Assembly: GCA_021904315.1 (NCBI GenBank)
Contig: CM038919.1
Span: forward strand, 9,486,001-9,550,000
Direction of reading: 5' to 3'
Source: Sphagnum magellanicum
Lineage: Eukaryota; Streptophyta; Sphagnopsida; Sphagnales; Sphagnaceae
Length of the DNA: 64,000 nucleotides
In this document: piece by piece, positions 23,715-34,643 of the stretch
Numbering within the stretch: position 1 is the first letter of the stretch
How the letters are laid out: each line of letters opens with the position of its first letter
The notes under the pieces: generated by a model
Database searches by the model: none
Told to the model about the DNA's origin: nothing
The model's input: the letters and a program-made list of their open reading frames with translations, nothing else
Program-made: the position numbers and the translations under genes

Positions 23715-25699
23715 ATATGCATATTCATTCATACACAGGGTAGTCATAGCATCCAAGTGCCCATCAAGAGGCAACATGTGTGTTTGGATGTTCACATTGC
23801 CTTACATCACATCAGAATTGGGTCAACTTATGTCAACATAGGGTCAAAATAGGTCATAGCCTAGATTGAGCTACCCAAGGTAAGGTATAGGGTGATTGAA
23901 AGTCATGTCATTCACTCACCTTAAACCTTGTGGTGACTAAAATGGCATTTGGTCATAACAATTCACTAGCAACTAAACATATTTTAGTTGCCATAATCCA
24001 TTGATGACCGAACCTATTTTGGTCACTAGAAATTTCAATCACCATATAACAACCAAGACCCAAATTATGGTGATGGAAAATGAATTAGCATGGCTTCAAT
24101 GTATTTTTGGGCAATGTTGTTTTTTTTTTTTAATTGGGAAAATTCAAGAATTCTTTTGGTTTTAGATGTCAATTCAACCAAATTTCCTATACTTTGGCTA
24201 AATTTCACAAATATTTCAACACCAAAAAAATGAACAAACAAAACAATGGAAAACTTCCATTTGCACCAAAACATATTGCTTCAAATGAATATTTACTAAT
24301 TTTATTCCATTATTTGATGTCTATGACCTTTTATCAAAGCATTTTTTATCTTCACATGGACACACCATCCTTGCAATACATCAAAATATTGGTAAGGAAT
24401 AGTTTGGGACATGAAATGATCGGATATCACAATATCAATGCAAATGAACTAAAGCTTGTGAAATTATAATCCTTATGACTTGGAGGTAAGGAAACAAAAT
24501 CGTAAGGTGGTTACAAGGTTGAAGGTAGGGTGGTTCATTTTTGTGTCATGCATTTACATGCTATCAACATGCCATAAAATCGACAATATCCCAAATTTGT
24601 GATTAAATTTAGATTGTCAACTTGAATAAGAAAAAATCAATATAAAAAACTTATAACATATATGCACCATTTAATATATAATAATAGACATTTGAAGTTG
24701 GAAAATATGGACTAGTTTTTGTTTGTGCTTCTCTATACATGCATTCCTACATATGTTCTTTATTTGGGATTTTTTATATCGATTTGATATATAATATATT
24801 AAATTAATAAGAACATATATGCATAAAAATTTCTAGAAAAAACTTAACTAGGAAAAATTGTGGACTTTTGAATGGTTTAAAATGGACAATATTTTCATAA
24901 ATCCACATCCTAATCGAAAAAATGATTGTGATATGAACTCATGAAAATATGGCCGATTTCAAACTATTCAAAATGTCTAGCATAAGTTAATGTATTTATT
25001 TTAATAACATGTTAGTTATACATTAAGTTGCATTCTTAATTTAATTTTTCATATGGGCTTTTTAAGTTCATTAACCACCATGTAATTCCCCATTTAACTA
25101 ATGATATCATAGTATATTGTTATTTTAACACTACCATATGGACTTTTAGGGAGTGGTGTATTTGTGGAAAATGAACCATTTTAATTAACAACCACCCCAT
25201 AGGTAAAGCCCGTCATTCCTCATCCATATCCTTATGCCAATGTTATGCTTTAAATGAGCAAATGGCTTCATGAAATGAAGATAGTTCTAATGGCAAATAA
25301 TCAACAACAAATGTTTTGGATCGAGTATATGATTTGTTAATAATTGGCACAAAGTCTACATATTACATTGGTGGTCAATGGTCTCCTATAAGTCTTGATT
25401 GGATTGCAAGCTTTAGATTATGTAAAAATGCCTTGTTGACAATCATTGGAATCTAAGGATCAACATCTACAACATTTGGTTTAGACATTCATCTCTAGGA
25501 AGCTTCAACATTCTACCATTAGAATGAATTGTTAGCAAATTTTGTTGAAGCATTTTGTGTAGGATTGTGCTTAACTTTCTAGTTGCATCCTTTTGAATAT
25601 GATCTTTTAGTCAATTTGGCTACACTCCCATTGCATCATGCATAGTAGTAAGACAAAAAGAAAGTCCCTAGTTAGTTGCAAATATTGATCAATTATAGT

Positions 25700-26210
25700 A
25701 GGCATTGATTTGTAAAAAAAATAGATACATTCTAAAATCCTTCATCAAAGTCTACATTAGATACAATTGTGATTTTGTTTGTACGTGGATCCCAAAGATA
25801 ATAGCATTTTGTTATTTGAAGCATATTGAAAAAATCATCTTCTTATTCTTTAAATCAAGTTTTTTCCACAACTCCTTCAAAATATGCTTGTACATGAAAT
25901 ACCCAAACATTCAAAAATGTAAAATGTCCAACCTATCCCCTATACTTTCAAATGGTGTCAACTCATCTAGAATTCATGTCATGGCCCTATTCAATACATG
26001 CACAATTATATTTGTGATTTTTTCCCACAAATAATTTCAACACCCCCTTCACATGCAAGATGCTTCTTGTTGTTTCCATCATAGTTTGATTATCACATTC
26101 AATGAATGCATTTTGTTCTTGAATATAAGGCATGTTATACTCATGTTTAATCTTAGTCTCTTCAAGAAATTTGTTGAATGTTGCATCAACATATTATTTC
26201 CATTTTTTTT
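25700..26210 (-). pseudogene. Copia integrase relic
   Basis: The minus strand reads FNKFLEETKIKHEYNMPYIQ, then EQNAFIEC-NQTMMETTRSI. This corresponds to the Copia integrase core (PYTPQQNG-AER-NRT-ME-ARSML), with the catalytic Glu retained. It continues into the decayed C-terminal part, YYLWDPRTNKITIVSNVDFDEGF, matching the YRLYNP...RDVVFDE motif. At least four stops interrupt it. Confidence 0.8.
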
Positions 26211-26889
26211 GTCGAATTTTTTTATTATGTGTCTCCCTCCTTCTGAATATCTTGTAAAAGGGTGTAGAAACATTCAAACATTTTTGACTTGTGCTTGATG
26301 AAAAAAAAATTGAAATGCACTACAATTTCATTTTTAAATAACAAATAATATAGGTGTTTTTTCATTAATTTTGTATCCATTGGTCTACATTGGTTTAAAT
26401 GTGTCAACTTTCTTGGAATTACATCTTTTTTCATTTTAGAATTAGAACAATAAAAATGTTTGTGTTATTTTCCCAACTTAAATCCTTGAGAAATAATGTT
26501 TTTCATATCGTCAATGTTTTTGATCATTTGAAGATGATTTGTTTCTTTATCAGCACAACCATAACATTCAATGTATACACTAATTTGAATCATCAACATA
26601 TCTTCGCATTCAAACATCCTTTGAGTGTGGTTATTCCATTATTATTCATATCAATCATTGTGAACGTGTCATCAAACAACATGATGTTTCTTTCCATTTG
26701 ATTTGAATCATGAACATTAGTGAATGAAACTACTGATTGAGATATGGACTTGAAATTTGCTCATGAGCTCTCATTTCACTCACTATCAACTCATAATTTT
26801 CTAGCATTAAAGCTCAAGTCTCAATCTCTTAGGTCATCATCATTAAATTTCCTTCACAATTGTCCTTTAACTCCATTTTTTGCTTCTTG

Positions 26890-27700
26890 TTCGGACACGC
26901 CCTAGGCCAATGGTTAAATTCCTTGCAAATGTTGCATTTCATTTTCTTCTTCAATTCTTTTATGTAATTAGAGTTTCCTTCCTTCTTCTCCTTCCCTTTC
27001 ACATCTTTTATTTTCCTAGATGATTAAGAAAAGAAAACTATATTTACATTTACCATATGGCTTCCACTCGACATCTTGATCAAGTTTTCATGCTTCAGCA
27101 ATTTCATAACCAAAACATTGATGGTTTGTTTTTTGTTTGGAGATTATGCCATGCACATCATATGACATTGTGGTTCGACAAAAGACTACACAAAATCTTG
27201 GTGATTTGCATAGATTATGGGACACCTTCACCAAGGTCATTTAATTGTCTAAACATGTTTTCTATCTTCGATATGTGTCCAACAGTAGTATTGCCTTCTT
27301 GCATCTTGTAGTTAAAAAATCAGCTTGCAACAAATGCACATTCTTTCTAGAGTTATGTTCATCAACAAATGTCTTGACCACATGTGTTTAGAGGTTTGAC
27401 AATTGATCAACATCTCCAAATGCATCTCGTCTACACTTGTACTTATCAACATTTTAACAATGTTGCCAAATTTCTTCCATAAAATATTTTTCTCCTATGA
27501 TTTGATATGCTTGATGCCAAGTTTAGTCAATTATTGACTATAGTTCCTTTGCATCAAATATTATTTCCATTTGATGCTTCCATAGAAAAAAAAATCTTTC
27601 CATTAAGTCTAATCATTGCAATAATATCTCTTCCTTCATCATTCACATGTCACAACTATTCTTTCTCAACAAAACTTGAAGTGTGATGTGGACCCACAAC
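26890..27700 (-). pseudogene. Copia gag relic with CCHC zinc knuckle
   Basis: The minus-strand stretch 26942-26890 encodes MKCNICKEFNHWPRACP, a perfect C-x2-C-x4-H-x4-C nucleocapsid knuckle. Upstream, about 27600-27300, broken frames such as FMEEIWQHC and DQLSNL-THVVKTFVDEHNSRKN resemble the Copia gag (UBN2-type) helical region. The frames are interrupted and the protein is not made intact. Confidence 0.72.
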
Positions 27701-27711
27701 CTATTGAAAAT

Positions 27712-28073
27712 ATATTGTGAAAGATCTATCTGACAATTCAAAAAATTAGAAATGCACCAAACACTTTCTACCATATACTTGATCAATTCATTGCATCAAA
27801 CTTCCTCAATACAATCTTTGTAACATATTTCTACACCTTCCAACTCTAGATCTCCTCTTATGTCTATGACTCTACACCCAAAGCACACACATGTTACCAA
27901 AGCAATACTCCAAAAGAAAGAAGTAAATAGCAAGTAAACTAAATTCCCATGTCTTCCTACCATTTCAAATACATTAGTGTGTATGGTCAAAGATGACAAC
28001 ACTATGAAATATCACTTCAAAGTTGAAAAGACATCAACTACAAGGAAGCATCCTCATGAATGATTGCTAATTA
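27712..28073 (-). repeat. Copia 5' LTR
   Basis: This is the partner of 23337-23714. It ends next to another LTR-like family member that begins at 28076, so the two elements abut or the Copia element inserted at its edge. Confidence 0.85.
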
Positions 28074-28075
28074 AG

Positions 28076-28440
28076 TGTAGGGTAAAGCCCTAAGGTGGGG
28101 GCATTCTCAAAATAAGGGGCCTAGGACAAAGCAATAGCTAAATCCGGCCCCACATTTTAGGAGTTCCCCCACCCATGGGCTTTACCTATTGTAAAGCACA
28201 AGGCAAAATTTATCATGAACCAAACCCATGTAGTTCATGATGTGTATGAACAGGAGGGTTCTTACGCCTACTCCTCAATAGTGGGAGGGTTCTTACACCT
28301 ATAAATAGGCATCATTTCCCTCCCACCCTTGAGGAGTAGGCATAATACCCCTCCCAATTTGTAGGAGGGAAATTGATGGATATAAGGTGCCCTCCACATA
28401 CACTACACATATTCTCCTATAACTTAAGGTTCATTTTGTT
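28076..28440 (+). mobile_element. LTR-like segment, copy 2
   Basis: It begins TGTAGGGTAAAGCCC and shares ordered blocks with 14810-15156 and more loosely with 46745-46900 and 47690-47870. It contains a good TATA box, CTATAAATAGG, at about 28299, as expected in an LTR promoter. Internal repeats of GGAGGGTTCTTAC occur at about 28254 and 28287. No matching internal region was found, so it may be a solo LTR. Confidence 0.55.
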
Positions 28441-29306
28441 TCGCAAGATTGGATTGGGACAATAAAGGTGGCACAAAACTACCCATGCATACCTAGATGT
28501 GACCTCAAGATGCGTCGGGAGCCAGCTACAATGGGCAGCACAAAACCACTCTCTAATGTGTAATGGTCTTCTTCATGTGACATTTTCTGCCTCTTTTCAG
28601 TCCCTGCACAGTGGACAGGTCTCACAGGGACAATGGATAGGTCAATTGCAAGTCCTATCATCAACAAGACCATACCGCAAAAAATGACAATTATGTAAAT
28701 CCACAAAAAGCCATTATCAAAAGCCATTACATAATGGAGCATACTGGGTACATGCCAATGCCCCCTTTGCACTGCTCATTCAGAAATTCAGGCTCTCCCA
28801 AGTCTCTCTCACAGTGACCTCACCAGGCCAATGGCCTGTTTCATGGAAATGTTGGGTTTGCATTACCAGGCTTTGTTGCCTGAATTTCTCACAAGCAACT
28901 CACCAGGTACAATGTGTATGTAGCCCCCAAGACTCAGGGAAGGGCAACAGGGCAGCCCTGTGTCCTCACTCAAAAGAGTAAAAGACTAGCCTAATGGACA
29001 ACAATCCTAAATAAGAGCCTCTACTTCACCTTACAACCACTGCCTCCCTGCCCCACTTGCAAAACCTGAAAAAATAACCCTCCTCTGTAAGTCTAGAGCC
29101 TTGAAAACTTGCCTTTCTAGACCACCCAACAAATAAATGACTCATCCAAGAAGACTCGGGGTGATCTATAATTGGCTGTAATTAACACAAAAGAAGCCCA
29201 ATTGATGGATGTGGTTATGAATGAAACTGGCTGCACAATTAAATGGATTGAAAACCAGTTTCAGTAAGATTGTACCATGAAGGGGAAGTTTACATCCATT
29301 TCAGAA
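28441..29306. other. Intergenic DNA, no gene seen
   Basis: Base composition is more balanced than in the surrounding AT-rich DNA. A 97-codon minus-strand frame (28479-28772) has a hydrophobic middle but matches no family I know and has no codon-level support. Phrases such as CTCACCAGG and CCAGGC recur around 28800-28910. Confidence 0.4.
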
Positions 29307-29307
29307 G

Positions 29308-29430
29308 TCAAATTCTGTTGAATCTTTACAGTGGGTAATGACCAAAACTCAAATTCTATTGGATCTTTACAGCGGGTAAGGACCAAAAGTCAAATTCTAT
29401 TGGGTCTTTAAACTGGGTAAGGACCTTAAA
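29308..29430 (+). repeat. 41-bp tandem repeat, three copies
   Basis: The unit starting TCAAATTCTRTTGRRTCTTT begins at 29308, 29349 and 29390, an exact 41-bp period, with few substitutions. It lies just upstream of the CpG-rich island. Confidence 0.9.
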
Positions 29431-29499
29431 GGGGACAGTTCCCAGTGTTGGGGTCCTACACTTTGGCTCCAGCCTTCCACTGGGCCCTAATTCCCAGAA

Positions 29500-30130
29500 G
29501 GGAACATTCTTGATCCTTACCCTACACAGACAGAAAGCAATGAGCATGGAGCGCCATGGATACAACAATCATGGAACTCAAGTTGGTGGCTCTGGCCTAC
29601 TTACAGGATTCCCACCTTGCAACAATCCATCTCCAGAGTCCACAGGCTCGCTCGCTCCCTCGCTCCGTCCCTTCCTCCCTCCCTCCAATTGGAGCTGAAC
29701 CTATTGGGTTGTGTACAATAAAATCTGGCGAAAAAATTATTACTTCCAGCGCGACTTTGATTGGAATGGAAGAGCCAGGACAGATCAGGAAGAGTTTTTC
29801 AGTAGCTACATATATGAGTGGGCATGACGTGTGGAGCTCTTCTGTTCGTAGCTGTTGCCGGTGGCCGACAACTCTAGACGTGGGGGACGGAGAGTGGGCG
29901 GGAGACCCGCGGTGTACTAGCGCCGCGTCGCTTCGTTTGTTTGTTGCGCTCGCCGCTGATTTGTGTGCTTCGGTTGGATTGGATTTGTGCAACTGCCGTT
30001 GTTAGTGACTCCCGCTGGACAATTGCTGTCCCAATATTGCTTAATTTCACCACTCCTGTTCCCGTTTCTGACTAAATTCCAAACGAGATTCTGGGTCGTA
30101 GTTGGCGTAATTTTGGGACAGGAGGCCGGG
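29500..30130. promoter_or_regulatory. Orphan CpG-rich island
   Basis: This stretch is rich in CpG (CGCGGTG, GCGCCGCGTCGC, GCTCGCTCGCTC), while the neighbouring DNA is strongly CpG-poor. That suggests it is unmethylated in the germ line and acts as a promoter or first exon. Frames of 149 codons (plus, 29556-30005) and 131 codons (minus, 29597-29992) overlap but resemble no family and look like composition artefacts. A gene, a noncoding transcript or a remote promoter are all possible. The nearest certain gene ends at 32337 and points the other way. Confidence 0.45.
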
Positions 30131-30439
30131 GTGTTAGGGAAAGACACCAACTAAAGAAACTTTTGCAACTTTGGGTTTTCTCCGAGTACACCGCGTCTGC
30201 TACTTGTAGCCTCTTCTTGGCATCTACCTGCCTGTGCTATATTCATAGTAGCTTCCTCCCCGAATCCAGGCTTATTAAGCTCGCATGACAACAGACCAAT
30301 GTTTTTTTTAAAAATCAAACTTCCAAGTTCCAACATCTATTGAGCCGCCTTACCAGACTCCCAACAATCCAAGTGGTGTTATGTGTAGGGTAAAGCCCAA
30401 GGCCAGACACTAAATACCCCTTAATGAGCTCTGTCCTTT

Positions 30440-30720
30440 GCCTGAAGTAATACCAAACTTGTACCAATTTTATACCAGTCTCAATATCAGGTTTAGGGTT
30501 TAGGGTTTAAACCCGAAACCATACAAGCCAAAAAACAGGTTGGGACCCAATACTGTGACCAGATTGGGTATGAAAGCTTGAAAAAAATACCCAATACCAG
30601 CATGGGAATGGTATTCCCCACCCCATCCCCCCCCCCCCCCCTTACCAGGACTAGGCTGGTTTGTTCAAATGTTGATACCAGACTAGCTGCTGGTAAGTAC
30701 TAAAGCAACTCCACCAGTGC
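30440..30720 (+). repeat. ACCAG/CTGGT degenerate array (array 3) with telomere-like motif
   Basis: Units such as TTATACCAGTCTCAATATCAG, GACCAGATTGGGTATGAAAG and ACCAGGACTAGGCTGGTTTG follow the same pattern as arrays near 10.5, 11.1 and 62.7 kb. At about 30488-30511 it includes GTTTAGGGTTTAGGGTTTA (plant telomere unit), and at 30627-30641 a run of 15 C. Confidence 0.6.
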
Positions 30721-32160
30721 TCAGTATCTCTGACCCTGCAAATTAAAATTGGATGAAGAAAAGTCAAAACATGCCAATTTGGCTCAGCACAGTACTTTTA
30801 GGTTTGTCCCAGCACTTTTGCACGGTTGGTCCAGGTGGGTTGCTATTAGTAGTCTCTCACTTATTTTTAGGCCTAGTTTTAGTTTTAGGGGGAAAGAAGG
30901 GAGGGTTTTGGTAAAAAAGTAAATAACTAAACTTGGGTGTGAGAAATATGTTTTGCTAAGGACACAGACAGTGCACCGCTGGAGATGCTCTAACTCCCTC
31001 TTTCCACCTTGTGCTACACACCATAGTCACAACCTCGACCTCTAAAATTCACTCTGAATTATAGTTGTGCGGCAGATCAAGCCTTCAGCACCTCTATCAG
31101 TTGATGAATCCCTGCCAAACTTTATAGAAAGAAAGCACCCAAGAAAGGGAGAGAAAAGGAAACATGGGGCAAGCACAGAAGTCCACGCAATCAAACAGCC
31201 CAACAAAGGTGGGCCACGAGGAGGAAAGGGAGCCATCAAGAACCAAACCCTCCACCAGTCACATTAAGCAAATCAACTAAAGAAAGGGGAGGCAAACCCC
31301 AAACTGAAACCTCTTTCAGTTTGTTTCAAAAACTGGCAATGACAATTTCATTTAAGCACATAAATTTATATTTAAGCCTAAATTTGGGTTCATCCAAATC
31401 GAATCAAGCTGATGTTGCTTTGATTGTGTTGAAAAGCCTTGTGGGATTCAGCTGAGTAATCTCAGCCTGAATCTAAACTGCCCCACCAAAGGGAACTAAA
31501 TAGGTGGGCGTGCTGCACTGTGCACTAAAACTTTTGTTAAATTTGTGGCACGTTCTAGATTATGAACCTTGCGCTCATTTTTCAACTTGGAAATTTTCAT
31601 TTTCATCCTTGGAACCAAAAATGCTACTGGTGCCACAGCTCCATGTACGTAACTTTTTCACAACAGTGTAAGGGGTTGCAACTCATGTTTTCTCTTCAAA
31701 GTGCACTTCAAATGGATGGTAAAGTGGTGTACAATTAGTATGCTTAAGGGGTAAGTTTTAGGGTTTTAGGGTGTAGGGTTATGAGAACTGGTAGCTGGGG
31801 AGAAGAATAGAATTGAGCACTAATAGCAAGATATCTGTGACAAAAACAATGTATGTCCACTTTTTGTTGAGGGACATTCTCACTCTGAGCCCACTTGTTC
31901 AATCTCAACCCTAAGTGCATTAGGAGCAGGTTTGTTGCTGTCTGGTGAGTGTCAAGGCAAAAGAGGAGGCTGCATATTATTGTCTCCCTCAGCTCTCTGT
32001 CTTCATTTTGGTCCTTTGAGGCCTGTCCTCTATTTATAGAAGGAAATGAAGTGAGGGAACCCCTCACCCTCATTCCTTTTGCTCCTTTATTTCCAAAAAG
32101 CAGAAAGTCAGTTTGTTGGCCATAATATCCTAAACTTATGAAAAAATAACTTTATGAGCA
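30721..32160. other. Intergenic DNA, no gene seen
   Basis: No recognisable coding frame was found. The minus-strand frame at 31744-32073 (109 codons) matches nothing I know. The right part, 32085-32160, may be distal 3' flank of the TPR-SET gene. A second AATAAA on the minus strand lies at 32087-32092. Confidence 0.4.
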
Positions 32161-32166
32161 TTTGCA

Positions 32167-32172
32167 TTTATT
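32167..32172 (-). terminator. Poly(A) signal AATAAA of the TPR-SET gene
   Basis: On the minus strand AATAAA occurs about 165 nt after the TAG stop of the TPR-SET gene, a normal plant 3'-UTR length. Another lies about 80 nt further on. Confidence 0.55.
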
Positions 32173-32336
32173 CTTGTTCGCTATATATGGAATAAGCAGC
32201 AAAACAATATAGCTGCCATGATTTACAAAACTTGATCAAGTCCACAAGCCATATGGGTACAAATGCTCATAGTATTATGGAAAGAGTCTTGGAGGAAAAA
32301 CGAAGTCAAACATCTTAAGAAAATAGATTGTAAAAA

Positions 32337-34643
32337 CTAGGTAATAGTATTGGCTTCATGGGCTTCTAATAGCTGTTTAAGAAGTCCAGATGTCTGATTC
32401 CCATAAACACACCTATATATATGGATTGCACGCTGTTGCGCATCATGGATCACTGGCCTGCTTGCACCCTGCTCCTCAAGTCGCTTAAGCCAATATCCAG
32501 CAAAGAATGATGTCATTGTATCACTTGGTGCAACTGCTGTAACTGCATCAATTAACATGTCAGGTAGTGGCAATTTCACACACAATGTACCCAGTCGGTC
32601 AATGTTGAGGTAGCCAACCCAGTAGGCTACAAAGAAGGAAGCACGAACCAGCTGCCTTTCATACAAATAGAGACCTTTTTGCTTCAGCAGATGCTCAAGT
32701 CTGAGAGCAAGTTTAGCCATTTTGAAGCATTCAACTTGACCTGGAGTCACAGCTTCCTTCCATCCCCAGAGTGATTGAAAGCGTTTGGTCACCTGCTTCA
32801 GCGGTGCACTCAAATTTGATTCTAAATCACATCTTGAGCAACTACATGTAAACTCCCAGCTGTCTTTATCAAGCAACTCATGGCGCATCTGCTTTGGAAG
32901 TAAGGTATTGACATATGCAAGAGTCACCTCCTCCCCTGCTTCCAAATGGCGTGAAGCATGTAGAAAGAGTGCATCACCAACATGAAGCCTTACAGCATTT
33001 GCAGTACAGGAATGGTTGATGAAAGACGGAAGAGGCCAAAGACCTAAGAACTGACTCCCTCTACCAGCTTGTAGTACTCGAGTGCAGGACCCAGATTCAT
33101 CCAAAGCATTTTGAAGCAGCACTCCTTTTAGGCGGGGTAGCACCACATCTTCCTTACCTGCAGTCCATTTGCTATTAGGTCTGAACAGCTCCAAGGGTGG
33201 CACCTTCGTGTTCCCATGGCATTCACAGTCAGCAAGGCTGCATGCTTGTTCCAGCCATTTTGGTGATTTCAACAGAAGATTTGAAAGACTGCAGAGAAGC
33301 TCATCTCTTAGAAATGCGTTTGAGCGTCCCGAAGGAGAAGTGTTCTTCCCAGTTGCATGACTTCCATTATGAACAACCGCCAAAGCATTACTCACCAGCA
33401 AAAGTTCACCCACTTCTACGTCCTTGGTCACAAAAAGGCCTCGCCTGCACCTACCTTCTGACAATCTAATCTCAACTGGTCCAACATAATCACTAAACTC
33501 TGGCAATGGGCCCTCAAAGCCACCCACTAGATATTTGGAAAGCTCATACACTCCCAGCTTGCTTTGCATATCACATGTCTTACTCTTTTGAAGTGCAAGC
33601 TTGATATCCTTCTCTGGAGATTGTTCCAGAGCCAACTCAAAGCACTTGCAAGCAAGCTCATATTGTTGCATGCCATGAAGTGCACATCCTTTGCGATATA
33701 TGCTCTTCAGATGGTGGGGCTCAAGTGTGAGGGCTTCATGTGCATCCTTCAGAGCTCTTTCATAATGGCATGATTTCATCCAAGCTGCTGCCCTATTCGA
33801 GAATGCCAGCATCACTGTTTCATCAACAACTTTTCCATTGCTTGTGGTGCCATTCTCACTAGCTCCTTTCTTCTTATGTTTGTTCGATGTTGGCTTTCGA
33901 CGGACTGAATCCAGACATTTTTGGATGCACTTTGTGTATAGTTCTATGGATCCTGTCCAGTCCTGCTTTGCAAAAAGACGATTTCCTTCTGATCGCAAGG
34001 CTGCAGCATCCAATTTGGCCCAAACATTGACCTCAACTGAAACAGCTGGAAAGTCGGATTGGACAATTAGGTCATCCTCAGTATTCACATACAGTGCAAC
34101 AGAGTCATCTGGCAACTCTGACAATTGTGGTGCCTTGATTGCAATTTTGGCACCATTGGGATATCGTCCTTGTACCTTAGCCCATGATGTCAACCCAGCA
34201 AGAGAATCCTCAATCATCACCCTTGCAGCATACCCATCCTCATCTTCTACCATTGTTTGAATAAGATTGAGGAAGAATGCTTCTGCACACAGCGTTGCAT
34301 GAAGCACACGACCATGATATCTCTTGCCTACTTTAAGATCCAGCAACCGAATGCTGCGCATGCCTTCTAGTGACACCGCCTTCTTCTTGGCAGGTCGTGT
34401 CTCAGGCTTGGCTGCCATTGGATCCTTCATCAGCTGCCAGTCCCTCTCCAGCTCACTAAACTGCTTCATAAACCTCATGTGCACCTCCATCAAAGCTGGT
34501 TTTTGCATTGACATGGAAGCCTTCACTAAAGATCTTTCCATACCATTAGGAGGAACCATGCCATTCAACTGCAGTGCTCCTAACTGCTTCAAAATCTCTC
34601 GCCCAAGTTCATTGTCACACATTGGAGTTGCCAGCTTGTGCAT
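32337..34643 (-). CDS. TPR and SET domain protein (SMYD-like lysine methyltransferase)
   Basis: This is an uninterrupted 768-codon frame, probably a nuclear or cytosolic lysine methyltransferase using S-adenosylmethionine. Residues 95-205 form a conserved N-terminal region. Tetratricopeptide repeats lie at about 214-243, 280-309 and 312-343. The SET domain spans about 388-580, with the N-SET glycine motif EGRCRRGLF (396-404), the cofactor motif NHSC (543-546) and GEEVTLAY (570-577), whose Tyr is the catalytic position. A post-SET zinc cluster, CSCSRC, is at 600-605. A helical C-terminal region follows, as in SMYD proteins. All key residues look intact. This architecture matches plant TPR-SET proteins such as Arabidopsis AT1G33400. 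The start is supported by an in-frame TGA 12 nt upstream of the ATG. Histone versus non-histone substrate is unknown. Confidence 0.93.
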   Translation of the reverse strand: MHKLATPMCDNELGREILKQLGALQLNGMVPPNGMERSLVKASMSMQKPALMEVHMRFMKQFSELERDWQLMKDPMAAKPETRPAKKKAVSLEGMRSIRLLDLKVGKRYHGRVLHATLCAEAFFLNLIQTMVEDEDGYAARVMIEDSLAGLTSWAKVQGRYPNGAKIAIKAPQLSELPDDSVALYVNTEDDLIVQSDFPAVSVEVNVWAKLDAAALRSEGNRLFAKQDWTGSIELYTKCIQKCLDSVRRKPTSNKHKKKGASENGTTSNGKVVDETVMLAFSNRAAAWMKSCHYERALKDAHEALTLEPHHLKSIYRKGCALHGMQQYELACKCFELALEQSPEKDIKLALQKSKTCDMQSKLGVYELSKYLVGGFEGPLPEFSDYVGPVEIRLSEGRCRRGLFVTKDVEVGELLLVSNALAVVHNGSHATGKNTSPSGRSNAFLRDELLCSLSNLLLKSPKWLEQACSLADCECHGNTKVPPLELFRPNSKWTAGKEDVVLPRLKGVLLQNALDESGSCTRVLQAGRGSQFLGLWPLPSFINHSCTANAVRLHVGDALFLHASRHLEAGEEVTLAYVNTLLPKQMRHELLDKDSWEFTCSCSRCDLESNLSAPLKQVTKRFQSLWGWKEAVTPGQVECFKMAKLALRLEHLLKQKGLYLYERQLVRASFFVAYWVGYLNIDRLGTLCVKLPLPDMLIDAVTAVAPSDTMTSFFAGYWLKRLEEQGASRPVIHDAQQRAIHIYRCVYGNQTSGLLKQLLEAHEANTIT

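Larger units (their letters stand above)
23337..28073 (-). mobile_element. Decayed Ty1/Copia LTR retrotransposon
   Basis: Two related direct repeats of about 370 bp (23337-23714 and 27712-28073) flank about 4 kb. On the minus strand that interior reads as a broken gag, a zinc knuckle, then an integrase in Copia order. The LTR ends are TGTTAAT... and ...TTTCAATA (from TTTCAACA), consistent with TG...CA ends after decay. Stops occur throughout. The zone 23715-25200, where reverse transcriptase and RNase H should lie, is not recognisable and may be replaced or very old. Target-site duplications and a primer-binding site are not convincing. It is inactive. Confidence 0.82.

Noticed and set aside
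28479-28772. 97-codon minus-strand frame with a hydrophobic segment
   Set aside because: No recognisable domain, no promoter or splice context, and a length that random sequence can give.
29556-30005. 149-codon plus-strand frame in the CpG island
   Set aside because: It overlaps a 131-codon frame on the other strand, matches no family, and is expected from GC-rich composition. Listed only as an island.
30488-30511. Telomere-proximal location
   Set aside because: Only two or three TTTAGGG units are present, inside a dispersed repeat and flanked by ordinary sequence.
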